Positions 27,009 through 35,576 of a DNA stretch of 64,000 bases are shown here, one piece after another (positions within the stretch are counted from its first letter, which is position 1; each line of letters opens with the position of its first letter). Below the pieces are notes generated by a model that worked only from the letters and a program-made list of their open reading frames with translations, made no database searches and was not told the DNA's origin. Where the stretch lies: contig NZ_JABZEE010000054.1 of assembly GCF_013387495.1 (NCBI RefSeq), forward strand, positions 1 to 64,000. The letters run 5' to 3'. This DNA comes from Streptomyces sp. PKU-EA00015. GTDB lineage: Bacteria; Actinomycetota; Actinomycetes; Streptomycetales; Streptomycetaceae. Made by a program: the position numbers and the translations under genes.

Positions 27009-27052
27009 AGGAACAAGCCTGCCATCTTGGACTGACAGCCGGTAGCCGATGC

Positions 27053-28291
27053 CTACGCGGTCGCCGCCTTCAGGGGGACGGACGGATCGGCGGCCCGGCC
27101 CGGGTCCAGCCGCGCGCCCGACGCCACGAGCCTGCGGCCCTGTGCCAGGTCACGCGGCCTGTCGACGGCGAGCAGCGCGACCAGCACGCCCTCGCGCAGC
27201 CACAGCACCGACCAGTCGGCGTCCACGGCCGGGTCACCGCGCCACAGCAGCGTGTCGCCCGCCGGGTGGTGCCCCGCGTACTGCACGAAACGCCCGAACT
27301 GCTCCGACCAGAAGTACGGCACCGGGTCGTACACCTGCGGCTCCGGGGCGGCTCCGAGGATGTTGGCCGCGACCGTGCGCGGACCCTGCAGGGCGTTGTC
27401 CCAGTGGTGGACGAGCAGCCGGGTGCCGTAGCGGCCCGAGGGGTAGGAGGCGCAGTCCCCCACGGCGTACACGTCGGGCGCGGAGGTGCGCAGATGCCGG
27501 TCGGCGACGACTGCGCCGTCCGGGCCCAGCTCGATGCCGCTGCCGACGAGGGCGGCGGTCGCGGGCCTGGCGCCGATGCCGACGACGACGGCGCCGGCCG
27601 CGATCCTGCGCCCCGATCCGGCCAGCACCACCGTGCCCGGCTCGACAGCGGCCACCCACTCGCCGGTGAGCAGCTCGGCACCCGCCTCGGCGTACCAGCG
27701 GGCCATGGGCGCCGCGACCTCGGCGGGCAGGGACCCGGCCAGCGGACGGTCGGCCGCCTCGACGACGGTCACCGCGCAGCCCGCCCCGCGCGCGGCGGTC
27801 GCGAACTCCGCGCCGATCCAGCCGGCCCCGACCACCACGATGTCGTGCTGCCGGGCGAGCACGGGCCGCAGCCGGTCCGCGTCGTCGAGCGTGCGCAGCA
27901 GATGGACGCCCGGGACGCCCGCGGCCCCGGGCAGGGCGACGGGTTCGGCGCCGGTGGCGAGGACGAGGACGTCGTACGGGACGGGTCCGGCGGCGGTGTC
28001 GACCTCGTGCGACCCGGGGCGTACGCCGGTCACCTCACAGCCGAGTCTCAGGTCGACGCCGAGCGCGTCGAAGTCGATGTCGAACGCGGAACCCTCCGCC
28101 GTGCCGAGGAGGATCGCCTTGGAGAGCGGCGGCCGGTCGTACGGCTGGTGCGGTTCGGCGCCGATGAGGGTGACCGGTCCGGTGAAGCCCTGTTCGCGCA
28201 GGGCGACCGCGGTCTGCACCCCGGCCATGCCCGCGCCGACCACGACGACCCGTCGCCCGTCCCCGGCCTGCTCGTGCGTGTGCTCGCTCAC
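27053..28291 (-). CDS. FAD/NAD(P)-dependent ferredoxin reductase-type oxidoreductase
   Basis: A 412-residue pyridine nucleotide-disulfide-type reductase. The FAD motif VVVVGAGMAGVQTAVALRE is at residues 14-32, the NAD-binding motif IVVVGAGWIGAEFA lies near 150, and VYAVGDCASYP is the second FAD motif. The C-terminal Reductase_C domain follows. Such proteins reduce ferredoxins or rubredoxins for P450 or dioxygenase systems; no such partner is adjacent, so the electron acceptor is unknown. It ends 44 bases before the Rv2175c-family start. Confidence 0.87.
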   Translation of the reverse strand: MSEHTHEQAGDGRRVVVVGAGMAGVQTAVALREQGFTGPVTLIGAEPHQPYDRPPLSKAILLGTAEGSAFDIDFDALGVDLRLGCEVTGVRPGSHEVDTAAGPVPYDVLVLATGAEPVALPGAAGVPGVHLLRTLDDADRLRPVLARQHDIVVVGAGWIGAEFATAARGAGCAVTVVEAADRPLAGSLPAEVAAPMARWYAEAGAELLTGEWVAAVEPGTVVLAGSGRRIAAGAVVVGIGARPATAALVGSGIELGPDGAVVADRHLRTSAPDVYAVGDCASYPSGRYGTRLLVHHWDNALQGPRTVAANILGAAPEPQVYDPVPYFWSEQFGRFVQYAGHHPAGDTLLWRGDPAVDADWSVLWLREGVLVALLAVDRPRDLAQGRRLVASGARLDPGRAADPSVPLKAATA

Positions 28292-28300
28292 CGGGCCAGC

Positions 28301-28660
28301 TTAAGCTTCTGACGAATCATCAGGCAGCAGTTGCTCGACGACGCTGGTCCCGCTGCCCTCCTGCGACTCCCACTCCCAGGTCTCCTCCAGGCGCACCCGC
28401 CCGTCGGGGAGTTCGACGACGGTGGACAGGCAGTGGCCGCTGGACGTCCCGCCGTCCGTCTTCAACTGGACATAACGGAAGTCCAGCCGGTCCCCCTCGC
28501 GCGTGCCCACGAGGTGGCCTCGCACCACGTCGCCGCCCTGGTACTCGGCCCAGATCCGCCCCTGCTCCTCGTGGTAGAGGAACCGGGTGCGCGTGCCGAC
28601 CTGACCCGGGGCCTGGTCGGCCACCGGCGCGAGCACCAGTCCGTCGAGCGATACCGCCAC
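28301..28660 (-). CDS. Conserved protein of unknown function
   Basis: A 119-residue soluble, beta-rich protein (FLYHEEQGRIWAEYQGGDVVRGHLVGTREGDRLDFRYVQ). It resembles small actinobacterial and firmicute proteins sometimes labelled as N-acetylglutamate synthase, a label with weak support. GTG at 28660 is chosen because AGGAGG lies 8 bases upstream; the frame stays open for over a kilobase further, antisense to thiO, which is an artefact of composition. Its stop is 9 bases before the reductase start, so the two probably share a transcript. Confidence 0.7.
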   Translation of the reverse strand: MAVSLDGLVLAPVADQAPGQVGTRTRFLYHEEQGRIWAEYQGGDVVRGHLVGTREGDRLDFRYVQLKTDGGTSSGHCLSTVVELPDGRVRLEETWEWESQEGSGTSVVEQLLPDDSSEA

Positions 28661-28704
28661 TGCGTCCACCTCCTGCGCACCCGCGCCGGGTGACGGCGGC
28701 TCCC

Positions 28705-28734
28705 TTACTGCGCGCCTGGGCGTGGGGTTAGGGT
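28705..28734 (+). promoter_or_regulatory. Promoter of the thiO-thiS-thiG operon
   Basis: TTACTG (28705-28710) and TAGGGT (28729-28734) are 18 bases apart, placing transcription start near 28741, just ahead of the riboswitch. Confidence 0.55.
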
Positions 28735-28746
28735 GGCCACCGTAAG

Positions 28747-28840
28747 GCACTCGCGGGAGCCCGGACGCACCGGGCTGAGAGGGAGGCTGGCCGGCCTCCG
28801 ACCGTACGAACCTGATCCGGGTCATGCCGGCGAAGGGAGG
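28747..28840 (+). promoter_or_regulatory. TPP riboswitch (THI element)
   Basis: The conserved segments are in order: CACTCGCGGGAGCCC, CGGGCTGAGAGG, a variable stem (GGAGGCTGGCCGGCCTCC), then GAACCTGATCCGGGTCATGC and CGGCGAAGGGAGG. These match the pyrimidine- and diphosphate-sensing parts of the TPP aptamer. The final GGGAGGGG doubles as the thiO ribosome site, so thiamine diphosphate probably blocks translation initiation. Confidence 0.96.
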
Positions 28841-28852
28841 GGCTGGACGCCC

Positions 28853-30031
28853 ATGTCTCGTACACCAGACGCACCCGACGTCCTCGTCGTCGGGGGCGGG
28901 ATCATCGGCCTGGCCACGGCCTGGCGCGCGGCGCAGCGCGGGCTGCGCGTGGCCGTCGCCGATCCGGAGCCCGGCGGCGGGGCCGCGCGGGTCGCGGCGG
29001 GCATGCTGGCCGCCGTCACCGAACTCCACTACGGCGAGCAGACGCTGCTCGGCCTGAACCTCGAATCGGCCCGGCGCTACCCGGCGTTCGCCGCCGAGCT
29101 GGAGGCGGCGAGCGGGCGGTCGGTGGGCTACCGCGCGTGCGGCACCCTCGCCGTCGCCCTCGACGCCGACGACCGCGCGCACCTGCGCGAACTGCACGCC
29201 CTGCAACGCCGTTCGGACCTGGAGTCGGAGTGGCTGACCGGTCGCGAGTGCCGCCGCCTGGAGCCCATGCTCGCGCCGGGGGTCCGCGGCGGTCTGCGCG
29301 TCGACGGGGACCACCAGGTGGATCCGCGGCGGCTCGCCACAGCGCTGGTCGTCGCCTGCGAGCGCGCCGGTGTCGAATTCCGCCGCGCCTGGGCGGAGAG
29401 GCTGCTCGTCGTGCACGACCGCGCCGCGGGTGCGGTCCTGGACGACGGAACGGAAGCCGCCGCCGGCCAGGTGGTGCTGGCGGGCGGCAGCCTGAGCGGC
29501 CGCCTCGGCGGGGTGCCGGACGACGTCCTGCCTCCCGTGCGGCCGGTGAAGGGCCAGGTCCTGCGGCTGAAGGTACCCGGCTCGTACGCGCCGTTCCTGT
29601 CCCGCACGGTGCGCGCGGTGGTGCGCGGCAGCCACGTCTACCTGGTGCCGCGCGAGAACGGCGAGCTCGTGGTCGGCGCGACCACCGAGGAGCTGGGCTG
29701 GGACACGACCGTCACCGCCGGCGGCGTGTACGAACTGCTGCGGGACGCGCACGAGCTGGTGCCCGGCATCACCGAACTGCCGCTGACCGAGACGCGCTCC
29801 GGGCTGCGGCCCGGCTCCCCCGACAACGCTCCGATGCTCGGATTCACCGAGCTGCCGGGGCTGTTGCTCGCGACCGGCCACTACCGCAACGGCGTGCTGC
29901 TCACGCCCGTGACCGGCGACGTGCTCGCCGACGCGCTCACCAGCGGGCGGCTGCCGGACCTCGCCGGCCCGTTCAGCCCCCGCCGGTTCGCCCCCGTCGG
30001 CGCACGCGTACGACAGGAGCAGCCCGCATGA
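28853..30031 (+). CDS. thiO: ThiO, glycine oxidase for thiazole synthesis
   Basis: FAD-dependent oxidase that turns glycine into the imine used by ThiG. The 392-residue protein has the N-terminal DVLVVGGGIIGLATAWRAAQRG motif, the DAO fold, and near the C terminus TRSGLRPGSPDNAPMLG and LLLATGHYRNGVLLTP, which are typical of ThiO. ATG at 28853 sits 10 bases behind the riboswitch ribosome site. Its stop overlaps thiS (ATGA). Confidence 0.95.
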   Translation: MSRTPDAPDVLVVGGGIIGLATAWRAAQRGLRVAVADPEPGGGAARVAAGMLAAVTELHYGEQTLLGLNLESARRYPAFAAELEAASGRSVGYRACGTLAVALDADDRAHLRELHALQRRSDLESEWLTGRECRRLEPMLAPGVRGGLRVDGDHQVDPRRLATALVVACERAGVEFRRAWAERLLVVHDRAAGAVLDDGTEAAAGQVVLAGGSLSGRLGGVPDDVLPPVRPVKGQVLRLKVPGSYAPFLSRTVRAVVRGSHVYLVPRENGELVVGATTEELGWDTTVTAGGVYELLRDAHELVPGITELPLTETRSGLRPGSPDNAPMLGFTELPGLLLATGHYRNGVLLTPVTGDVLADALTSGRLPDLAGPFSPRRFAPVGARVRQEQPA

Positions 30032-30228
30032 ACGTCTCCGTCAACGGCGAGACCCGCGAGCTCGCCGACCGCACCACCCTGGACACCGTGGTGGCGGCCC
30101 TCACGGCGGCCCCCTCGGGTGTGGCCGCCGCCGTCAACGAGACCGTCGTCCCGCGCAGCCAGTGGGCGGGCACCCGGCTCGGCGACGGCGACCGTGTCGA
30201 GATCCTCACCGCCGTGCAGGGAGGCTGA
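30028..30228 (+). CDS. thiS: ThiS, sulfur carrier protein
   Basis: A 66-residue ubiquitin-like protein ending in Gly-Gly (TAVQGG), the tail that is adenylated and thiocarboxylated to deliver sulfur to the thiazole ring. MNVSVNGETREL and the VAAAVNETVVPRSQW and GDRVEILTAVQGG segments are standard. ATG overlaps the thiO stop by four bases, with ACAGGAGCA as ribosome site. Confidence 0.96.
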   Translation: MNVSVNGETRELADRTTLDTVVAALTAAPSGVAAAVNETVVPRSQWAGTRLGDGDRVEILTAVQGG

Positions 30229-30233
30229 GCGCC

Positions 30234-31028
30234 GTGGCCGACGACCGTCTCACCATCGGCGGCACCACCCTCACCTCGCGACTGATCATGGGTACGGGCG
30301 GGGCGCCGAGCCTCGACGTCCTGGAACGCTCGCTGATCGCGAGCGGCACGGAACTCACCACGGTCGCGATGCGGCGTCTCGACCCGACGGTGCAGGGCTC
30401 CGTCCTGTCCGTCCTGACCAGGCTGGGCATCCGGGTCCTGCCGAACACGGCCGGCTGTTTCACCGCCGGCGAGGCGGTTCTGACGGCGCGGCTCGCGCGG
30501 GAGGCGCTGGGCACGGACTGGATCAAGCTGGAGGTCGTCGCGGACGAGCGCACGCTGCTGCCGGACGGCGTGGAACTGCTGGAGGCGGCCGAGACGCTGG
30601 TCGACGACGGTTTCACGGTCCTGCCCTACACCAATGACGACCCGGTGCTGGCGCGGAAGCTGGAGGACGTGGGCTGCGCGGCGATCATGCCGCTGGGCTC
30701 GCCGATCGGGTCCGGGCTCGGCATCCGCAACCCGCACAACTTCCAGCTGATCATCGAGCAGGCGGGCGTCCCGGTGATCCTGGACGCGGGCGCGGGCACG
30801 GCGTCGGACGCGGCGCTGGCGATGGAGCTGGGCTGTGCGGCGGTGATGCTGGCGTCGGCGGTGACGCGGGCGCAGGAGCCGGTGCTCATGGCGGAGGCGA
30901 TGCGGCACGCGGTGGAGGCGGGCCGCCTGGCGCACCGGGCGGGCCGCATTCCCCGCCGCCACTTCGCGGAGGCGTCGTCGCCGACGGAGGGCCGGGCGTC
31001 CCTGGACCCGGAACGCCCGGCGTTCTGA
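30234..31028 (+). CDS. thiG: ThiG, thiazole synthase
   Basis: TIM-barrel enzyme that assembles the thiazole phosphate from deoxyxylulose phosphate, the ThiO product and ThiS sulfur. The 264-residue protein shows LIMGTGGAPSLDVLERSL, TVAMRRLD, TAGCFTAGEAVLTARLAREAL, WIKLEV (Schiff-base Lys), MPLGSPIGSGLGIRNP and VILDAGAGTASDAALAMELGCAAVMLASA. GTG at 30234 lies 5 bases after thiS. No thiF-like gene follows; a 1-kb gene-free repeat region does. Confidence 0.96.
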   Translation: MADDRLTIGGTTLTSRLIMGTGGAPSLDVLERSLIASGTELTTVAMRRLDPTVQGSVLSVLTRLGIRVLPNTAGCFTAGEAVLTARLAREALGTDWIKLEVVADERTLLPDGVELLEAAETLVDDGFTVLPYTNDDPVLARKLEDVGCAAIMPLGSPIGSGLGIRNPHNFQLIIEQAGVPVILDAGAGTASDAALAMELGCAAVMLASAVTRAQEPVLMAEAMRHAVEAGRLAHRAGRIPRRHFAEASSPTEGRASLDPERPAF

Positions 31029-31221
31029 GTCCGGCGGGGTTCGGGGGTGCCGCCTTCTCGGGTCCGTCCCGGCCCTGCGCCTCGGACGCCGACGGGGGCG
31101 TGGTCCGCTGCGCGGGCATGTTCCCCACCCCGCCCCTTCCCGAACCGGGGCCCCGCCCCGGACCCCGCGCCTCAAGCGCCGGCGAGGCTGGATTTCGCCG
31201 CGCGGAGCCAGCCCGTCCAGG
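31029..31221. other. Gene-free region after thiG with Streptomyces-type 3' repeat
   Basis: Contains GCGCCTCAAGCGCCGGCGAG-type sequence followed by GCTGGATTTCGCC, a motif recurring in Streptomyces intergenic regions and related to the array that follows. No gene is seen. Confidence 0.6.
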
Positions 31222-31735
31222 ATGCAGGACGGGGTAGCCCACGGCCGCAGGCCGCAGGGTCTCCGGCTCCGCCCCGCCCGTCCCGAACCGGTGCTCCGCC
31301 CGGGCCCCGCGCCTCAGGCCTCGGCGAGGCTGGATTTCGCCGCGCGAAGCCAGCCCGTCCAGGTGTACTCCCCCGGCCGCCAGGCCGCACGGGCATGAGG
31401 GCTGCCCCATGCAGGACGGGGTAGCCCACGGCCGCAGGCCGCAGGGTCTCCGGCTCCGCCCCGCCCGTCCCGAACCGGTGCTCCGCCCGGGCCCCGCGCC
31501 TCAGGCCTCGGCGAGGCTGGATTTCGCCGCGCGAAGCCAGCCCGTCCAGGTGTACTCCCCCGGCCGCCAGGCCGCACGGGCATGAGGGCTGCCCCATGCA
31601 GGACGGGGTAGCCCACGGCCGCAGGCCGCAGGGTCTCCGGCTCCGCCCCGCCCGTCCCGAACCGGTGCTCCGCCCGGGCCCCGCGCCTCAGGCCTCGGCG
31701 AGGCTGGATTTCGCCGCGCGAAGCCAGCCCGTCCG
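31222..31735. repeat. 187-bp direct tandem repeat, nearly three copies
   Basis: Copy 1 is 31222-31408, copy 2 is 31409-31595, and copy 3 runs from 31596 until it diverges near 31735. Copies 1 and 2 look identical by eye over the full unit. Each unit holds the GCTGGATTTCGCC motif and a GGCCGCCAGGCC core. Open frames across it only reflect composition. Confidence 0.9.
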
Positions 31736-32066
31736 GGCGCACTCCCCGGCCGCCAGGCCGCAGGCCGCAGGTGGAGTTGCGGGCACGGTCGTCGACCGTC
31801 CGGGGCCGGCTTGGCCGGTCGGGGGCCTCCTGGCCTCGATACAGGGCAGGGGTACCCCCACGGGCCCCAGGCCGTAGGGCAGAGCGAGGGCACGGCCGCA
31901 GGCGTGTGGGGGCCTCGGGCCTGCCCGCAGTTCGGGATGGGATGCCGCCCGCGGCCGCCAGGCCGTAGGGGAGGCCGGGTGGGGAAAGCCCCGGCAGGTT
32001 CACGACAACCGTCACAGGTGCGCTGCAAGCGGTTCCGGGGCGGACAGGGCGAACGGTCCCGCCTCG
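31736..32066. other. Gene-free stretch with further repeat cores
   Basis: Variant cores of the same family occur near 31748 (GGCCGCCAGGCCGC), 31866 (CCCCAGGCCGTAGG) and 31951 (GGCCGCCAGGCCGTAGGGG). No gene is supported. Confidence 0.6.
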
Positions 32067-32072
32067 TAGAAT
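32067..32072 (+). promoter_or_regulatory. -10 element TAGAAT of the PASTA kinase gene (leaderless)
   Basis: TAGAAT is followed by CGCCGG and then GTG, so the transcript should start at the initiation codon. Confidence 0.6.
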
Positions 32073-32078
32073 CGCCGG

Positions 32079-34010
32079 GTGGACACGACCCTTTCAGACC
32101 CCCTCGTCGGGCAGGTGCTCGACGGCCGCTATCGCGTCGACGCGCGTATCGCCGTCGGCGGCATGGCCACGGTCTACCGGGCCGTCGACACCCGGCTCGA
32201 CCGGGTCCTCGCGCTCAAGGTGATGCACCCCGAGCTCGCCACCGACGCGACGTTCGTGGAGCGGTTCATCCGCGAGGCCAAGTCCGTGGCCCGGCTGGCG
32301 CACCCCAATGTCGTCGGGGTCTTCGACCAGGGAGCCGAGGGCGCGTACGTCTATCTGGCGATGGAGTACGTCGCCGGCTGCACCCTGCGCGACGTCCTGC
32401 GCGAGCGCGGCGCGCTCCAGCCGCGGGCCGCGCTCGACATCCTGGAGCCCGTGCTCGCCGCGCTCGGCGCCGCGCACCGGGCCGGTTTCGTGCACAGGGA
32501 CATGAAGCCCGAGAACGTCCTGATAGGGGACGACGGCCGGGTCAAGGTCGCCGACTTCGGACTGGTCCGCGCGGTCGGCTCGGTCACGAACACCTCCGGC
32601 ACCGTGCTGGGCACCGTCTCGTATCTCGCGCCCGAGCAGATCGAGTACGGCACCGCCGACACCCGCGCCGACGTGTACGCGTGCGGTGTCGTGCTGTACG
32701 AGATGCTCACGGGCGGCAAGCCGCACTCCGGCGACACCCCTGCCCAGGTGCTCTACCAGCACCTGAACGAGGACGTCCCCGCTCCCTCCGCCCTCGTGCC
32801 TGGCCTCGCCGTCGAGCTCGACGACCTCGTGGCGAGTGCGACCGCCCGCAACCCCGACATCCGGCCGCACGACGCTGTCGCGCTGCTGGCGCAGGCCCGT
32901 CAGGCGCGTGCCGCGCTCGGTGACGAGCAGCTGGACGCGGTGCCGCCACAGGCCCGCGGCGAGGGCGCCCCCGCGGACGCCGCCCCGGACGACGCGCCTA
33001 CGGACGTGATCCTCCGCGCGCTGCCCCGCGGGGAGCCCGAGGTCCACCACACCGCGCGGCTGACCATGCCGCCGCCCTCCTCACGGCCGCCCGAGAGGCC
33101 CGGTCCCGCCCGGGGCCCGCTCGCCCGCCGCGGCGTGCTCGCCCTGGTGGTCGCGGTCGTCGCGTTCCTCGGCATCGGCGCGGGCGTCTGGTACATCAAC
33201 TCCGGCCAGTTCACCCGTGTCCCGGCGGTGATCGGCAAGACGGAGAAGGACGCCCGCCGACAGCTCGACCGGGCCGGTCTCGAAGCGGGCAAGGTCCGCC
33301 ACGACTTCAGTGAGACGGTTCCCCGCGGCTCGGTGATCAACAGCGATCCCGCCGCGGGCGAGCGCATCCGCGGCAACGGCTCGGTCACGCTGATCGTCTC
33401 GCGCGGCCCGAAGATCGTGAAGGTGCCGGAGGTCGCCGGCAGGCCGCTCGCCGAGGCGGAGCGCGAGCTGCGCAGGGTGGGCCTGGCGCCGGGCATGGTG
33501 ACCCGGGAGTTCGACGACACCGTCGCCCAGGGCTCGGTGATCAGCACCGATCCGGAGCCGGGCAGCAGCCGCAGCCCGGACAGCGCGGTGTCGCTCGTGG
33601 TCAGCAAGGGCGCGCCGATCGACGTCCCGGACGTCACCGGGGACTTCGTGGAGGACGCCACCGCCGAGCTCGAAGAGGCCGGCCTGAAGGTGAAGGTGGC
33701 CGCCAGGCGGATCAACTCGCCCCACGAGGCCGGTGCGGTCGCGCGGCAGTCCGCCGCCGAGGGCACTCGGCTCGCCGCCGGTGACACGGTCACGCTCACG
33801 GTGTCCAAGGGACCGCGGATGATCGAGGTCCCGGACGTGGTGGGCGACAGCATCGACGACGCCACCGCGGACCTGGAGGCGGCGGGCTTCGTGGTGGACG
33901 TGGAGAAGAGCTTCCCGTTCCTCGGCGAGACGGTCGAGAGCCAGTCGGTGGCGGGCGGCGACGAGGCCCCTGAGGGCAGCACGGTCACCATCAAGATCAA
34001 GGGACTTTGA
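32079..34010 (+). CDS. PASTA-domain Ser/Thr protein kinase
   Basis: A 643-residue Hanks-type kinase. The catalytic domain has the glycine loop AVGGMATVYRA, Lys47, HRDMKPEN (Asp141) and DFG (159-161) and ends near residue 275. A linker follows, then one membrane helix (VLALVVAVVAFLGIGAGVWYI) at about 350-370, then four extracellular PASTA repeats, which bind muropeptides or lipid II. It is the counterpart by neighbourhood of mycobacterial PknL, which lacks PASTA domains, and resembles Streptomyces PkaF. The Rv2175c-family gene nearby is a candidate substrate. GTG 32079 appears leaderless. Confidence 0.94.
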   Translation: MDTTLSDPLVGQVLDGRYRVDARIAVGGMATVYRAVDTRLDRVLALKVMHPELATDATFVERFIREAKSVARLAHPNVVGVFDQGAEGAYVYLAMEYVAGCTLRDVLRERGALQPRAALDILEPVLAALGAAHRAGFVHRDMKPENVLIGDDGRVKVADFGLVRAVGSVTNTSGTVLGTVSYLAPEQIEYGTADTRADVYACGVVLYEMLTGGKPHSGDTPAQVLYQHLNEDVPAPSALVPGLAVELDDLVASATARNPDIRPHDAVALLAQARQARAALGDEQLDAVPPQARGEGAPADAAPDDAPTDVILRALPRGEPEVHHTARLTMPPPSSRPPERPGPARGPLARRGVLALVVAVVAFLGIGAGVWYINSGQFTRVPAVIGKTEKDARRQLDRAGLEAGKVRHDFSETVPRGSVINSDPAAGERIRGNGSVTLIVSRGPKIVKVPEVAGRPLAEAERELRRVGLAPGMVTREFDDTVAQGSVISTDPEPGSSRSPDSAVSLVVSKGAPIDVPDVTGDFVEDATAELEEAGLKVKVAARRINSPHEAGAVARQSAAEGTRLAAGDTVTLTVSKGPRMIEVPDVVGDSIDDATADLEAAGFVVDVEKSFPFLGETVESQSVAGGDEAPEGSTVTIKIKGL

Positions 34011-34865
34011 GTGCTCATGCGCAACCCCGTCGGCGGCCACGTCCCCGTGGCCGGCGGCCTGGCCACGACCGGCCTGGCCTACGCGCGGGAACTGGAGGCG
34101 GAGGCCGTGCAGGTCTTCGTGGCCAATCCGCGGGGCTGGGCCACGCCCGGCGGGAATCCCGCGCAGGACGAGAAGTTCCGCGCGGAGTGCGCTGACGACG
34201 GGCTCTCGGCCTGGGTGCACGCCCCGTATCTGATCAATTTCGGCTCGCACACCGAGGCCACCGTCGAACAGTCGGTGATCTCGCTGCGTCACTCGCTGCG
34301 CCGGGCTCGTCAGATCGGCGCTCCGGGCGTGGTCGTGCACACGGGTTCGGCGACCGGAGGCCGCAGCCGCGAGGTGGCCCTGGCGCAGGTGCGGGAGCGG
34401 ATGCTGCCGCTGCTGGACGAGCTGACGCACGAGGACGACCCGTATCTGCTGCTGGAGTCCACGGCGGGCCAGGGCTCGTCGCTGTGCTACCTGGCCTCGG
34501 ACTTCGGACCCTACTTCGAGGCGCTCGACGCACACCCCAGGCTCGGGATCTGCCTGGACACCTGCCACATCTTCGCGGCGGGGCATGATCTGGCAGCTCC
34601 GCAGGGTGTGGCGCGGACGCTGGACGAGCTCGTGGCAACGGTCGGGGAGGGCCGGCTGAAGCTGATCCACGCCAACGATTCCAAGGATGTGGTGGGGGCA
34701 CACAAGGACCGTCACGCGAACATTGGCGCGGGACACATCGGCGAGGAGCCGTTCCGCGAGCTCATGGCCCATCCGGCCACCGACGGTGTGCCGCTGATCA
34801 TCGAGACACCCGGCGGCAAGGAGGGGCACGCGGCGGACGTGGCGCTGCTGAAGAAACTTCGCTGA
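34011..34865 (+). CDS. Endonuclease IV-family AP endonuclease (deoxyribonuclease IV)
   Basis: A TIM-barrel enzyme of 284 residues that cuts at abasic sites in base-excision repair. Zinc-ligand motifs of Nfo are visible: GGHVPVAGGL, WVHAPYLINFGS, VVVHTGSATG, LLLESTAGQG (Glu), ICLDTCHIFAAGHD (Asp, His), LIHANDSKD and RHANIGAGHIG, IIETPGG. GTG at 34011 immediately follows the kinase stop; an ATG two codons later is an alternative. Coupling to the kinase gene is likely from the zero-base gap. Confidence 0.93.
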   Translation: MLMRNPVGGHVPVAGGLATTGLAYARELEAEAVQVFVANPRGWATPGGNPAQDEKFRAECADDGLSAWVHAPYLINFGSHTEATVEQSVISLRHSLRRARQIGAPGVVVHTGSATGGRSREVALAQVRERMLPLLDELTHEDDPYLLLESTAGQGSSLCYLASDFGPYFEALDAHPRLGICLDTCHIFAAGHDLAAPQGVARTLDELVATVGEGRLKLIHANDSKDVVGAHKDRHANIGAGHIGEEPFRELMAHPATDGVPLIIETPGGKEGHAADVALLKKLR

Positions 34866-34882
34866 CGGCTTTCGGCGAGCCG

Positions 34883-34911
34883 TTGAGGAATACCCCTGGG
34901 GGGTATACGGT
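34883..34911 (+). promoter_or_regulatory. Promoter with CsoR-like copper operator
   Basis: ATACCCC-TGG-GGGGTAT is a perfect 7-3-7 inverted repeat at 34890-34906. It fits the G-tract AT-flanked sites of CsoR Cu(I)-sensing repressors. TTGAGG (34883-34888) and TACGGT (34906-34911), 17 bases apart, would put the operator between -35 and -10. No csoR gene is in the window. Confidence 0.7.
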
Positions 34912-34956
34912 TGTTGCTGTCGGCAGGAACCGCTACCTGACGTTGGGGGCATCGCC

Positions 34957-35538
34957 ATGCAGCACGAGACGCACGCGCACCACACCGGGCACGACCACGC
35001 GGCCCACGACCAGGCCGCCCAGGACTCACACGGCGGCCACCAGGACCACACCGCCCAGCAGGGGCACGACCAGTCCGCTCACGCACACCACGGCGGTGGC
35101 AAGGTCAGCTGGTCCATGGCGGCCAAGGCCACGCTGCACTGCCTCACGGGGTGCGCCATCGGCGAGGTCCTCGGCATGATCATCGGTACGTCCCTGGGCT
35201 GGGGGAACGCCCCCACCATGGCGCTGGCCATCGCCCTGGCCTTCTTCTTCGGCTACTCGCTCACCCTGTGGGCCGTCGTGCGCGCGGGTGTGGGCCTGAA
35301 GACCGCGATCGGTGTGGCCCTGGCCGCCGACACGCTGTCCATCACCGTCATGGAGATCGTCGACAACGGCGTCCTGCTGCTGGTGCCCGGCGCGATGGAC
35401 GCCCACCTGGCGGACGGACTGTTCTGGGGCGCGCTCGCCTTCGCGTTCCTGATCGCCTTCCTGGTCACGACCCCCGTGAACAAGTGGATGATCGGCCGCG
35501 GAAAGGGCCACGCGGTGGTCCACCAGTACCACCACTGA
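34957..35538 (+). CDS. DUF4396 membrane protein with His-rich N terminus
   Basis: A 193-residue protein. Residues 1-48 are extremely His-rich (HAHHTGHDHAAHD and repeats), a metal-binding composition. After that come KATLHCLTGCAIGEVLGMIIG and four membrane helices with the DUF4396 features (CAIGEV, ALAADTLSITVMEIVDN). Function is not established. The CsoR-like operator 50 bases upstream suggests copper-dependent expression, so a role in copper handling is a reasonable inference. ATG at 34957 is in frame with the His tract; the ribosome site is weak (GTTGGGGG). Confidence 0.85.
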   Translation: MQHETHAHHTGHDHAAHDQAAQDSHGGHQDHTAQQGHDQSAHAHHGGGKVSWSMAAKATLHCLTGCAIGEVLGMIIGTSLGWGNAPTMALAIALAFFFGYSLTLWAVVRAGVGLKTAIGVALAADTLSITVMEIVDNGVLLLVPGAMDAHLADGLFWGALAFAFLIAFLVTTPVNKWMIGRGKGHAVVHQYHH

Positions 35539-35576
35539 CGCCGCCGTCCCGCGGCGTCCGGGACGGCCAGGAGCCC

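Noticed and set aside
28301..29881. A 526-codon minus-strand frame over thiO
   Set aside because: The real gene is the last 119 codons with AGGAGG before GTG 28660; the rest is antisense to thiO and its riboswitch.
31222..31735. CRISPR array
   Set aside because: Units are 187 bp and directly abutting, with no unique spacers and no cas genes.
31172..32028. Open frames through the tandem repeat
   Set aside because: They repeat with the 187-bp unit, lack ribosome sites and have no recognisable domain.
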